Origin: Candidatus Colivicinus equi
GTDB lineage: Bacteria > Bacillota_I > Bacilli_A > Erysipelotrichales > Erysipelotrichaceae
Assembly: GCA_018064825.1 (NCBI GenBank)
Contig: JAGHUL010000002.1
Coordinates: 1-61,626 of the forward strand
DNA length: 61,626 nucleotides
Reading direction: 5' to 3'
Shown here in pieces: positions 1 to 9,550 of this stretch. Made by a program: the position numbers and the translations under genes. Under the pieces are notes generated by a model. That model did not search any database. It was not told the DNA's origin and saw only the letters and a list, made by a program, of their open reading frames with translations. Every line of letters starts with the position of its first letter. Positions within the stretch are counted from its first letter, which is position 1.

Positions 1-144
1 TATTTTGTTACAGATCAAAAATTATTATATGTAATGAATGATGATGGAACATTGTGCCTATGGGATTCTGAACATCCAAAACCAGAAGGCGAAGGTTTAC
101 ATAGAGCTACCGCAGAACAAATTGCTGCATTGCCAAAAGAATAG
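1..144 (+). CDS. C-terminal fragment of an unidentified protein (…TDQKLLYVMNDDGTLCLWDSEHPKPEGEGLHRATAEQIAALPKE*)
   Basis: Open frame 1 from the window edge to TAG at 142-144; 5' end outside window. Confidence 0.6.
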   Translation, partial: YFVTDQKLLYVMNDDGTLCLWDSEHPKPEGEGLHRATAEQIAALPKE

Positions 145-223
145 AATATATAACTAACAAAAAAAGCTAAAACGAAATCTACTCGTAGTAAGCAGAACGC
201 TTAACAAATTGTGTTTGCATGTC

Positions 224-283
224 CTTAATATATATGGTAATATTATTAAGCACTGTTCCGCTTTTCGCTATGATTATGAACAG
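224..283 (+). promoter_or_regulatory. Putative ribosomal protein L19 leader: hairpins CTTAATA(224-230)/TATTAAG(244-250) and CTGTTC(253-258)/GAACAG(278-283) with TTCCGCT in the second
   Basis: Two inverted repeats immediately upstream of rplS; position and TTCCGC-type loop recall the Firmicutes L19 leader. Confidence 0.45.
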
Positions 284-312
284 ATGTATCGATATGTAAA
301 AAGGAGAAAAAG

Positions 313-660
313 ATGAATTTAGGTTTAGTTAACGAAATTACTAAAGACCAAATGAAAACTGATCTTCCTGATTTACGTCCTGGACAAACTGTTCGTGTTG
401 ATGTAAAGATTAAGGAAGGCGACAAGTCTCGTATCCAAGCTTACGAAGGTATCGTTATCAAGGTTCAAGGTTCTGGAATTGGTAAGACATTCACAGTTAG
501 AAAGATCTCTAGCGGTGTTGGTGTTGAAAGAACATTCCCAGTTCATTCACCAGTTATCGACAAGATTACCGTAGTAAGAAAAGGTAAAGTAAGAAGAGCT
601 AGATTATTCTTCTTAAGAGAACGTTCTGGTAAATCAGCTAAGATTAAAGAGGTTAGATAA
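313..660 (+). CDS. rplS: 50S ribosomal protein L19
   Basis: Protein sequence ([28 protein letters not shown]…[13 protein letters not shown]). Confidence 0.98.
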   Translation: MNLGLVNEITKDQMKTDLPDLRPGQTVRVDVKIKEGDKSRIQAYEGIVIKVQGSGIGKTFTVRKISSGVGVERTFPVHSPVIDKITVVRKGKVRRARLFFLRERSGKSAKIKEVR

Positions 661-668
661 TTTCAAAC

Positions 669-697
669 AAAGCCACAGCGATGTGGCTTTTATTTTT
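669..697 (+). terminator. Rho-independent terminator after rplS
   Basis: AAAGCCACA-gcga-TGTGGCTTT followed by TATTTTT. Confidence 0.85.
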
Positions 698-698
698 G

Positions 699-704
699 TA
701 TAAT
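699..704 (+). promoter_or_regulatory. -10 box (TATAAT) 8 nt before lepB ATG; predicted leaderless mRNA
   Basis: TATAAT at 699-704, ATG at 713, no good SD; -35 not obvious. Confidence 0.5.
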
Positions 705-712
705 GGATATGT

Positions 713-1216
713 ATGAATATTAAGAAGAAGACTATTTTGGACATTGTTGAAGTATTAGTGATTGCTTTTGCGATTGCTTTTTTATTGATTAAGTTTGTTT
801 TGATTCCTTGCCGTGTTACAGGTTCTAGTATGCATTCTACATTAGAAGATGGTGATTTTGGTTACTCTTTTGTTTGTACAAGGAATTCTGGCATTAGTCG
901 TTTTGATATCGTTGTCGTCAAAACAGATGATAAATTACTTGTTAAACGTGTTATTGGTTTACCTAATGAGAAGATTGAGTATAAGAATAATAAGCTTTAT
1001 ATTAATGGCGAATATCTTGAAGAAGAGTTTTTGAGTGACGATGCGATTACTAAGGACTTTACTTATGAAATAGGCGATAATCAGTATTTCTGTATGGGTG
1101 ATAATCGTTATATTTCTAAAGATTCACGTTATTATGGCGCATTTGATGTGGATAGATTAGTTTCAACTCATCTATTTGTTGTCTTCCCATTTGGGCATTT
1201 TGGTTACCACAATTAG
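713..1216 (+). CDS. lepB: Signal peptidase I (S26)
   Basis: N-terminal TM, GSSMHSTLEDGD, VKRVIGLPNE, MGDNRYISKDSRYYGAF motifs. Confidence 0.93.
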   Translation: MNIKKKTILDIVEVLVIAFAIAFLLIKFVLIPCRVTGSSMHSTLEDGDFGYSFVCTRNSGISRFDIVVVKTDDKLLVKRVIGLPNEKIEYKNNKLYINGEYLEEEFLSDDAITKDFTYEIGDNQYFCMGDNRYISKDSRYYGAFDVDRLVSTHLFVVFPFGHFGYHN

Positions 1217-1218
1217 TT

Positions 1219-2004
1219 ATGAATAAGTTAGCTGCAGTAATTACAAACGATAATTGTAATGTAACAATATATGAAACGATGGATGCTATAAAAAAAGCCG
1301 GTTTTAATAATGCGTTTATTCAATGGTACGATAAAGATTTTGAAGTGAGTCAAGAAAAGCAATTAGAATATGCTAGAAAGATTGGCTTAAATATCATCTT
1401 TGCGCATCTTGGTTACCAGGGAATAAATAATTTGTGGCTTGATAATGTAGAAGGCGAAGAATTAACGAATCGTTTTATCAATGATATTAGAGTGTGCAAA
1501 GATAATGATATTGATTTTGTGGTGCTACACCTTACGTCTAAATCGGTTGCTCCAGAATATGGCGAGGTTGGATTAAATAGGTTAAGAAGAATATGTGATT
1601 TTGCTAGAAAAATTGGTGTAAGAGTTGCTTTTGAAAATACTAAGATCAAAGGATATATGGATTATGTATTAAGCAATATCATTGATGATAATGTAGGCTT
1701 TTGTTATGATATTGGTCATTGCCATGCACACTTCAATGATGAATTTGATTTCGATTTAGTTAAGAATAGAATGTTCGCGATTCACGCCCATGATAATGAG
1801 GGTGATAGAGATGCCCATTATTTACCATATGACGGAAATATTGATTGGGATCAAGTTATCGCAAATTTGAAATATGTTAATTATGATGGTTATATCACTT
1901 TAGAAGTTGTTTATAGTGAAAAATATTTAGATATGTCTATTGATGAATACTACGCTAAGGCATATGATATAGCTTCAAAACTTTCATTAAAGTTAGAAAA
2001 ATAA
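1219..2004 (+). CDS. Sugar phosphate isomerase/epimerase (AP-endonuclease-2-like TIM barrel)
   Basis: AFENTKIKGY…GFCYDIGHCHAH…AIHAHDNEGDRDAHYLPYDGNIDW motifs. Confidence 0.8.
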   Translation: MNKLAAVITNDNCNVTIYETMDAIKKAGFNNAFIQWYDKDFEVSQEKQLEYARKIGLNIIFAHLGYQGINNLWLDNVEGEELTNRFINDIRVCKDNDIDFVVLHLTSKSVAPEYGEVGLNRLRRICDFARKIGVRVAFENTKIKGYMDYVLSNIIDDNVGFCYDIGHCHAHFNDEFDFDLVKNRMFAIHAHDNEGDRDAHYLPYDGNIDWDQVIANLKYVNYDGYITLEVVYSEKYLDMSIDEYYAKAYDIASKLSLKLEK

Positions 2005-2005
2005 G

Positions 2006-2854
2006 ATGGAAAATAATAATATTACAAAAATTAATTGGTATCCTGGTCATATGGCAAAAGCTAAGAGACAGATGGAGGAACAATTAAAGCTTGTTGATAT
2101 CATCATTGAACTTCGTGATGCAAGAATTCCTCAAGCTTCCTCAAATCCTGAGCTTGCCAAGATGGCTAATAACAAACCAAGATTAATCATCTTAAATAAA
2201 GCTGACTTAGCTGATCAGAATGAGTCTTTATTATGGAAAAATAGTTTTGAACATTGTCTATTAGTTAATAGTATTGATGATAATTTAACAAAGATTGTTG
2301 TGAATGAAGTAAAACTTATCTTAAAAGATAAATTAGAAAAAGCTAAAGCACGTGGCATTCGAAAGAAAGTTCTAAGAGCTATGATTGTAGGTATACCTAA
2401 TGTTGGTAAATCTACTCTAATTAATAATATCGTCAAAAAGAAAGCCGCAAAGGCAGAAAATAGGCCAGGAGTAACGAAAGCTCTTCAATGGATAAGAATA
2501 AATGAAGATGTTGAATTACTTGATACACCAGGTGTTTTGTGGCCTAGAATTGAAGATCCTAATAATGGTATGCTTCTTGCTTTGATTGGCTCAATCAATG
2601 ATGAAGTATTAGATACTAGAGAACTAGTTGATTATGGTTTGAAATACTTAGTAAAAGAATATCCTGGTTATATTAATCAAAGATATGGTGTAGATGAAGA
2701 TTGTGATAATTTATTAGAAACAATCGGAAAGAATAAATTGTGGCTATCTAGCAATAATGAAGTTGATATAGCTAAAACTATCAGTCTAGTCTTAAAAGAC
2801 ATTAGGTCTAATAAAATAGGCAGAGTTACTTGGCAAAAATATGTTGGAGAATAA
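2006..2854 (+). CDS. rbgA: Ribosome biogenesis GTPase (YlqF/RbgA)
   Basis: NWYPGHMAKAKRQ, circularly permuted GTPase motifs NKAD, GIPNVGKST, DTPG. Confidence 0.93.
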   Translation: MENNNITKINWYPGHMAKAKRQMEEQLKLVDIIIELRDARIPQASSNPELAKMANNKPRLIILNKADLADQNESLLWKNSFEHCLLVNSIDDNLTKIVVNEVKLILKDKLEKAKARGIRKKVLRAMIVGIPNVGKSTLINNIVKKKAAKAENRPGVTKALQWIRINEDVELLDTPGVLWPRIEDPNNGMLLALIGSINDEVLDTRELVDYGLKYLVKEYPGYINQRYGVDEDCDNLLETIGKNKLWLSSNNEVDIAKTISLVLKDIRSNKIGRVTWQKYVGE

Positions 2855-3446
2855 GTATGAATTAGAATATTGGGCTAAGGACCAATATGTTATGGGCATA
2901 GATGAAGCAGGAAGAGGACCAATATGTGGTCCTTTAGTTGTGGCTTGTTGTATTTTGCCATTGAACTATCAAAATGATGATATTAACGATTCAAAGAAAT
3001 TAAGTGAGAAAAAACGTGAAGAATTGTTTAAGCAAATAATTAAAGATGCCCACTATTATAGCTTTAGAATAGTATCACCTAAAGAAATAGATGAATTAAA
3101 TATCTATGCCGCAACTAAAAAGGCAATGAATGAATTAAGCTTATCAACTAATATTCATGAGGTAACCTTAACTGATGCTATGCCTATAACTAGATATAAC
3201 GTCATTGATATTGTGAAAGGTGATGCCAAATCAATATCCATTGCCGCAGCATCAATCCTTGCAAAAGTTACTCGTGACCACATCATGTATGGGCTTGATA
3301 TCCTTTATCCACAATATGAACTAGCAAAACATAAGGGTTATCCAACAAAAAGACATTTAGAACTAATCAATGAATATGGTTTACAAGACTTCTATAGAAT
3401 GTCTTACAAACCATGTAAAGATTTAAAACAAATAAAATTATTTTAA
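2841..3446 (+). CDS. rnhB: Ribonuclease HII
   Basis: GIDEAGRGPICGPLVVA, DSKKLSEKKRE, GDAKSISIAAASILAKVTRD. Confidence 0.95.
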   Translation: MLENKYELEYWAKDQYVMGIDEAGRGPICGPLVVACCILPLNYQNDDINDSKKLSEKKREELFKQIIKDAHYYSFRIVSPKEIDELNIYAATKKAMNELSLSTNIHEVTLTDAMPITRYNVIDIVKGDAKSISIAAASILAKVTRDHIMYGLDILYPQYELAKHKGYPTKRHLELINEYGLQDFYRMSYKPCKDLKQIKLF

Positions 3447-3486
3447 TTTTTTTAAGCATTTTTGATTTTTTACGGAATATAGATAT

Positions 3487-4200
3487 ATGGACAAAAACAA
3501 ACTTATATCATATTCCTTTTTTTATGAAGGAGATTACAACAAGATTATTAGAGCAATTAAAGCTGATAAACAACTTGATAATGTAAAGATTGATAATTGC
3601 ATCACAATATTTGATGAGGAGTATCCAAAACGTCTATTCAATCTAAAGTATCCGCCATTAGTTTTATACTATAAAGGTGATTTGTCACTGCTAAAAGAAG
3701 ATTCTATGGCAGTAGTTGGTTCTAGACTTCCTTGTGAGTACAGTATAAAAGCTACTAAAGGCTTAGTCAGTCATTATGAAGATAAGGTAATCATCTCAGG
3801 TTTAGCAAAAGGTATTGATGCCTGTGCACATGAGTACGCTAAAAAAACGATAGCCGTATTGGGCTGTGGGATTAATTATATCTATCCAATATGTAACAAA
3901 GAATTGTATAAAAGGATTGAGAAAGAAGGTCTTATTATATCTGAATATCCTGATATGGTTAGACCTTTGGCGTATCACTTTCCATTCCGTAATCGTATAA
4001 TTGCGGGTCTTAGTAATAGCATGTATATTATGGAATCTAAAGCTAATTCTGGTACTATGACATCATTAAATGAGGCACTTGAACTAGGCATAGATGTGAA
4101 AGTGTTGCCTTATGATATTTTTAATGAACATGGGTATAATAATAATCATCTTCTATCAGAAGGGGCTATTTGTATCGATAAAGAAGAAATTGCATTTTAA
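3487..4200 (+). CDS. dprA: DNA-processing protein DprA
   Basis: YPPLVLYYKGDLSLL, AVVGSRLPCEY, SGLAKGIDACAHEYA, FRNRIIAGLS. Confidence 0.92.
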   Translation: MDKNKLISYSFFYEGDYNKIIRAIKADKQLDNVKIDNCITIFDEEYPKRLFNLKYPPLVLYYKGDLSLLKEDSMAVVGSRLPCEYSIKATKGLVSHYEDKVIISGLAKGIDACAHEYAKKTIAVLGCGINYIYPICNKELYKRIEKEGLIISEYPDMVRPLAYHFPFRNRIIAGLSNSMYIMESKANSGTMTSLNEALELGIDVKVLPYDIFNEHGYNNNHLLSEGAICIDKEEIAF

Positions 4201-4247
4201 GAAAAAATATGATTATATTATTAATTGTCAAAAGGAAATAACGTAAA

Positions 4248-6248
4248 ATGAAAAATTTAGTAATAGTTGAGTCACCATCTAAATCAAAGACTATTGAAAA
4301 ATATTTAGGTAAAGATTATAAGGTTACTTCATCAAAAGGTCACATTCGTGATTTGGCAACCGTAGGTAAAGAAGGTCTTGGCGTTGATGTTGAAAATGGT
4401 TTTAAACCAACTTATGTTGTATCAAAAGATAAGAAAACAGTTGTAAAAGATTTAAAGAAAATGGTTGAAGATGCAGACTTTGTATATCTTGCAACCGATC
4501 CAGATAGAGAAGGAGAAGCAATCTCTTGGCATTTGGCTAGTGAACTAGGTTTAGATTTAAACGAGAATAATCGTATTGTCTTTAACGAAATTACAAAGAA
4601 TGCTGTAATCAATGCTTTAAAAGAACCACGTACTATTGATATGGCTCTAGTTAGATCACAAGAAACTAGAAGAATTTTAGACCGTATCATTGGTTTCAAG
4701 TTGTCTAAATTATTACAACGTAAAATTCAATCAAAATCAGCTGGTAGAGTTCAATCTATCGCCTTAAGAATGATTTGTGATAAAGAAAAAGAAATAGCTA
4801 AATTTGTTCCAGAAGAATATTGGACAATTAAAGCATTATTAAATAAGAAGATTGAAACGGAACTAACTAAATATAATGGTAAGAAGATTACTTTAAATAA
4901 CGAAGAAGATACAAAGAAAGTAATTGAAGCATTAGGCGAAGATTATACATTAAAAGATGTCGTTTCTAAATCTAAGAAAAGAAGTGCATATTTGCCATTT
5001 ATTACTTCAACTTTGCAACAAGAAGCTTCTACTAAATTAGGTTTTACTTCTAAAAAGACAATGTCTGTTGCTCAAAGCTTATATGAAGGTGTCAATATCG
5101 GTAAAGAACAAACAGGTTTAATTACTTATATGAGAACCGATTCTACTAGATTATCAAAAGAATTTATTGATGCTGCAAATGATTACATCGTAAATACTTA
5201 TGGCAAAGAATATAAGGGCAATTATCGTGTAAAGAATGATGAGAATTCTCAAGATGCACACGAAGCTATTAGACCAACAAATATTAACAATCAACCTGAT
5301 GATATTAAACAATATTTAACTTCTGACCAATACAAACTATATAAATTGATTTATGCAAGAGCACTATCTTCATTAATGGCTGATTCTATAAGCGATGTAT
5401 TAACATATACTTTTGATAATAATGGTTATGAATTCACTGTTAGTGGTTCGAAACTTAATTTTGATGGTTTCTTAAAAGTATATGGCGAATATGATAAGAC
5501 TAAGGATGTTGTTTTACCAAAATTAGATAAAGGTGATGTCTTAAAGGCTAGCAAAGTTGAAAATATTCAACACTTCACCGAAGCTCCTGCTAGATATACA
5601 GAAGCTAAATTAATCAAAGCCCTTGAAGAAGAAGGTGTTGGTAGACCGTCTACATATGCAACGATCATCGAAACTATTATAAAAAGAGGGTATGTTGAAC
5701 TAAAGAAGGCAAGTGAATCTGGTAAGACTAAGTTCTTCTTCCCAACAGAACAAGGTAATTTAACAGATGATAAGTTAAGAGACTATTTCTCAGATGTTAT
5801 CAATATTAAGTACACAGCAAATATGGAAAAAGAACTTGATGACATTGCTATGGACAAAATAGATAATATTGAAGCTCTAGAAACTTTCTATAATGAATTC
5901 GAACCATTAGTTAAACAAGCTTACGACAAAATGGAAAAACAACAACCAGAAAAAACTGGTGAAGTATGTCCAGATTGTGGTGGCGATGTAGTTATTAGAA
6001 ATGGTCGTTTTGGCAAATTCAAGTCATGTATCAATTATCCGAATTGTAAGTGGCATGAATCATTAGTAAAGAAGGAAGAACCTGAAACACTAGATAGAAC
6101 TTGTCCAGAATGTGGTGCTCCTTTATTAAAGAGAAAATCAAGATATGGCAACTACTTTATCGGTTGTTCTGCATATCCAAAATGTAAATATATTGAAGCT
6201 ATAGAAGGTGAAAAACCAAAGAAGTTTTTCGCAAGAAAGAAAAAATAA
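4248..6248 (+). CDS. topA: DNA topoisomerase I with two C-terminal zinc ribbons
   Basis: VIVESPSKSKTIEKYLG, ATDPDREGEAISWHL, TYMRTDSTRLS, CPDCGG/CPECGA zinc ribbons. Confidence 0.97.
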   Translation: MKNLVIVESPSKSKTIEKYLGKDYKVTSSKGHIRDLATVGKEGLGVDVENGFKPTYVVSKDKKTVVKDLKKMVEDADFVYLATDPDREGEAISWHLASELGLDLNENNRIVFNEITKNAVINALKEPRTIDMALVRSQETRRILDRIIGFKLSKLLQRKIQSKSAGRVQSIALRMICDKEKEIAKFVPEEYWTIKALLNKKIETELTKYNGKKITLNNEEDTKKVIEALGEDYTLKDVVSKSKKRSAYLPFITSTLQQEASTKLGFTSKKTMSVAQSLYEGVNIGKEQTGLITYMRTDSTRLSKEFIDAANDYIVNTYGKEYKGNYRVKNDENSQDAHEAIRPTNINNQPDDIKQYLTSDQYKLYKLIYARALSSLMADSISDVLTYTFDNNGYEFTVSGSKLNFDGFLKVYGEYDKTKDVVLPKLDKGDVLKASKVENIQHFTEAPARYTEAKLIKALEEEGVGRPSTYATIIETIIKRGYVELKKASESGKTKFFFPTEQGNLTDDKLRDYFSDVINIKYTANMEKELDDIAMDKIDNIEALETFYNEFEPLVKQAYDKMEKQQPEKTGEVCPDCGGDVVIRNGRFGKFKSCINYPNCKWHESLVKKEEPETLDRTCPECGAPLLKRKSRYGNYFIGCSAYPKCKYIEAIEGEKPKKFFARKKK

Positions 6249-7540
6249 TGGTAGTTAATGTAATCGGTGCAGGTTTGGCGGGTAGCGAAGCCGCATATCA
6301 ATTAGCTATTCGTGGAATTAAAGTAAAATTATTTGAACAAAAGCCTATTAAGAAACACGCTGCTTTTAAGAGTGATGATTTTTGTGAACTCATTTGTTCA
6401 AACTCTTTAAGAAGTGATGATTTATATAATGCCGTAGGATTATTAAAACAAGAAATGCGTGTTTTAGATTCTTTAGTAATGGAAGCTGCTGATAAGTATC
6501 GCGTTCCTGCAGGAAAGTCTTTAGCAGTTGATAGGGTTGGCTTTTCAAAATATGTTACTGAAAGAATTAAAAGTAATCCTAACATCGAAATAGTCAATGA
6601 AGAAGTTACAGACATCGATATAAATGTTCCAACATTAATATGTGCCGGTCCACTATGTGAAGGAAAACTAGCGGATAGTATTAATAGATTATGCGGTAAT
6701 GAATTCTTACATTTTTATGATGCAATAGCACCAATTGTTGAAAAAGACAGTATTGATTTTTCTAGCGCCTATTATAAGTCTAGATACGATGACGAAAATG
6801 ATGGCGATTATATCAACTGTCCCTTAACTTTAGAAGAATACGATGAATTCTATAAAGCAATCATGGATGCACAAAGTATTGCCGTACATGATATCGATGA
6901 TGAGAAGTATTTTGAGGGCTGTATGCCTTTTGAACAGATGGCAAAAAGAGGATATAAGACTTTGCTTTTTGGTCCTATGAAGCCGGTAGGCTTAGAACAT
7001 AATGGCCAAAGACCTTTCGCCGTTGTTCAATTAAGAAAAGATAATGCAATTGATACCTTATATAATGTTGTTGGTTTCCAAACACATTTAACTTTTGGCA
7101 GTCAATTAGATGTTTTAAGAAAGATTCCTGCCTTAAAGAATGTCTCAATAGTTAGATATGGCGTTATGCATCGAAATACTTACGTTAATTCTCCTAATGT
7201 CATCAATAATAAATATCAGTTTATTAATTATCCTAATATCTTTATTGCGGGACAAATATCTGGCGTCGAGGGTTATGTTGAATCAGCAGCTAGTGGTTTA
7301 TATGCAGCTATCAATATGGCTCAATATTTAAATGGTGAAATAAAGTATGAACTTGGAGCTGATACTATGATGGGTGCAATGGCAAATTATATCAGTGATG
7401 TTCATATCAAAGAGTTACAACCAATGAATGCGAATTTTGGTATCTTTAAGTGTGAATACCAAGGACCAAAAGATAATAAAAAGAAGTATTATGTTGAACA
7501 TGCATTAGATACTGTTAAAAAGTATAAACAAAATGTATAA
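6248..7540 (+). CDS. trmFO: Methylenetetrahydrofolate-tRNA-(uracil-5-)-methyltransferase
   Basis: NVIGAGLAGSEAAYQ, FCELICSNSLRSD, MKPVGLEHNGQRPFAVVQLR. Confidence 0.95.
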   Translation: MVVNVIGAGLAGSEAAYQLAIRGIKVKLFEQKPIKKHAAFKSDDFCELICSNSLRSDDLYNAVGLLKQEMRVLDSLVMEAADKYRVPAGKSLAVDRVGFSKYVTERIKSNPNIEIVNEEVTDIDINVPTLICAGPLCEGKLADSINRLCGNEFLHFYDAIAPIVEKDSIDFSSAYYKSRYDDENDGDYINCPLTLEEYDEFYKAIMDAQSIAVHDIDDEKYFEGCMPFEQMAKRGYKTLLFGPMKPVGLEHNGQRPFAVVQLRKDNAIDTLYNVVGFQTHLTFGSQLDVLRKIPALKNVSIVRYGVMHRNTYVNSPNVINNKYQFINYPNIFIAGQISGVEGYVESAASGLYAAINMAQYLNGEIKYELGADTMMGAMANYISDVHIKELQPMNANFGIFKCEYQGPKDNKKKYYVEHALDTVKKYKQNV

Positions 7541-8435
7541 ATATTTAGACGATTTTATCAAATATCTCAATAATAAACGTACAGGATCAGCTCAAACTGC
7601 TGATTCTTATTATCGTGATATATCACGCTTTATTACATATTTGATTGATAATGATATATCTTCTTTTTCTGATGTCGATAAAGTAGTTGCAATGGACTAT
7701 ATCAATGTTTTGCGTTCTGGTAAGATTACTAGAGGCAAAATATCAAATAGCTCTTATGCGCGAAATTTGAGCGCTCTACGTAGTTTCTATCGTTATCTTT
7801 GTGAGATACATACATGTAAAAGCAATCCTTTTACATTATTTAAGAACGTTAAAATCAATAAACATCTTCCTGATGTTTTAACTGTTGATCAAATTGAACA
7901 AATATTTGATTGTTTTGATTTAGATGATCCATTAGATATTAGAAATAGAACAATCTTAGAGACAATCTATGCATGCGGACTAAGAATTAGTGAATGTTGT
8001 AATCTATTAATTAATAATATTGATTATAAAGAAATGAATATTAGAGTAATAGGAAAGGGTAACAAAGAAAGACTTATTCCTTATTATCCAAGATTAAACG
8101 AATTATTCTCTTTATATGAAGATAAATATCGTAATAAATATGCAGAAAAAGATTATCCATATTTATTTGTATCAACTAGAGGCACGCAAGTTTCGCCTCG
8201 TTCAGTACAACTATTATTAGAAGAAGTTAAACTGAAGGCTAATATTCCTATTGATATTCATCCTCATATGTTGCGTCACTCTTTTGCGACCCACCTTTTA
8301 GATAATGGTGCAGATTTAAGGACAGTTCAAGAATTGTTGGGACATGAAAATCTATCAACAACACAAATATATACTCATTTAACATTCGAAAGATTGAAAA
8401 AAACAGTAGATAAAGCCCATCCGCATTCTAAATAG
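7533..8435 (+). CDS. Tyrosine recombinase (XerC/XerD type)
   Basis: YACGLRISEC, HMLRHSFATHLLDNGADLRTVQELLGHENLSTTQIYTHL. Confidence 0.93.
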   Translation: MYKYLDDFIKYLNNKRTGSAQTADSYYRDISRFITYLIDNDISSFSDVDKVVAMDYINVLRSGKITRGKISNSSYARNLSALRSFYRYLCEIHTCKSNPFTLFKNVKINKHLPDVLTVDQIEQIFDCFDLDDPLDIRNRTILETIYACGLRISECCNLLINNIDYKEMNIRVIGKGNKERLIPYYPRLNELFSLYEDKYRNKYAEKDYPYLFVSTRGTQVSPRSVQLLLEEVKLKANIPIDIHPHMLRHSFATHLLDNGADLRTVQELLGHENLSTTQIYTHLTFERLKKTVDKAHPHSK

Positions 8436-8499
8436 ATTGCTGTATGTTATTAATTTAGTCAAATTTAAAGAAAATTGTTAATCAATTGTATTTTATTTG

Positions 8500-8508
8500 T
8501 GGTATAAT
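8500..8508 (+). promoter_or_regulatory. Extended -10 promoter of rpsB (TGGTATAAT)
   Basis: TGnTATAAT match upstream of the rpsB leader. Confidence 0.6.
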
Positions 8509-8529
8509 TACAAAGCATTTGTATACACA

Positions 8530-8579
8530 CACCATGGATTCATCACTCCGTGCGAAAGTTAGTGATGTTCGAAATGGTG
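8530..8579 (+). promoter_or_regulatory. Putative ribosomal protein S2 leader: CACCAT(8530-8535)/ATGGTG(8574-8579) enclosing CATCACT(8541-8547)/AGTGATG(8561-8567)
   Basis: Two nested perfect inverted repeats between promoter and rpsB start. Confidence 0.55.
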
Positions 8580-8607
8580 GAGGAAAAACGGAAAGAGAGG
8601 ATTTTAA

Positions 8608-9549
8608 ATGCAATTAGTTTCAATGAGAAAGCTTCTTGAAAATGGTGTTCATTTCGGACATCAAACTAGAAGATGGGACCCTAAGTGTAAACCATTTATT
8701 TACACTGCTAAGAACGGTATTTACATTATCGACTTAAACAAAACACAAGCAGATTTAGCTGTAGCTTATGACAAGATGAAAGCTATCGCTGAAGAAGGCG
8801 GAAAAGTATTATTTGTTGGTACAAAGAAACAAGCTCAACAAATCGTATTAGATGAAGCAACTAGATCTGGTAGCTTCTACATCAACCAAAGATGGTTAGG
8901 TGGTACATTAACTAACTTCCGTACTATTCAAAAAAGAGTTAAACGTTTATTAGAAATCGAAGAAATGGAATCTTCAGGTACTATTAGCGTATATCCTAAG
9001 AAAGAACAAGCTTTAATCCGTAAGGAAGCTGCAAGACTTGAAAACTTCTTAGGTGGTATCAAAGAAATGAAGAAACTTCCTAATGCTGTTGTAGTAGTTG
9101 ATCCAAAAGAAGATCATAATGCTGTAGCAGAAGCAAAGAAGTTAGGTATCCCAGTATTCGGTTTAGCTGATACAAACTGTGATCCAGCATTCGTTGATTA
9201 TGCAATTCCTGCAAACGATGACGCAATCAAATCAATCAAATTAATGATGTCTTTATTAGCTGATGCTATCGTAGAGACTAAGGGTGGTATTTTACAAGAT
9301 GCTTACCAAGAAGGCGAAGTTGAAGATGATATCACTATGGAAGATGTAATCATCAATGTTGAAAAACATGCTGAAGAACAAGAAAAGAGAAGAAGAGCTA
9401 AGAATGATGAAAAGAACGCTCGCTTCAATCGTGGTCCAAGAAAATATAACTCTGAAAAGAGATATATTGCTAAAAAAGAAGAAGCTCCTGCTGCTGAACC
9501 AGTAGCTGAAGCTCCAAAAGCTGAAGAAGAAGTTAAGGAGGCTGAATAA
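8608..9549 (+). CDS. rpsB: 30S ribosomal protein S2
   Basis: [35 protein letters not shown]…[11 protein letters not shown]. Confidence 0.98.
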   Translation: MQLVSMRKLLENGVHFGHQTRRWDPKCKPFIYTAKNGIYIIDLNKTQADLAVAYDKMKAIAEEGGKVLFVGTKKQAQQIVLDEATRSGSFYINQRWLGGTLTNFRTIQKRVKRLLEIEEMESSGTISVYPKKEQALIRKEAARLENFLGGIKEMKKLPNAVVVVDPKEDHNAVAEAKKLGIPVFGLADTNCDPAFVDYAIPANDDAIKSIKLMMSLLADAIVETKGGILQDAYQEGEVEDDITMEDVIINVEKHAEEQEKRRRAKNDEKNARFNRGPRKYNSEKRYIAKKEEAPAAEPVAEAPKAEEEVKEAE

Positions 9550-9550
9550 G

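Noticed and set aside
849-1034. + strand ORF of 61 aa inside lepB
   Set aside because: Alternative frame wholly within a confident gene; no SD, no family resemblance.
7533-8435. Tyrosine recombinase as a sign of a mobile element
   Set aside because: It is of housekeeping Xer type, in the conserved topA-trmFO-xer neighbourhood, with no attachment-site repeats or cargo seen.
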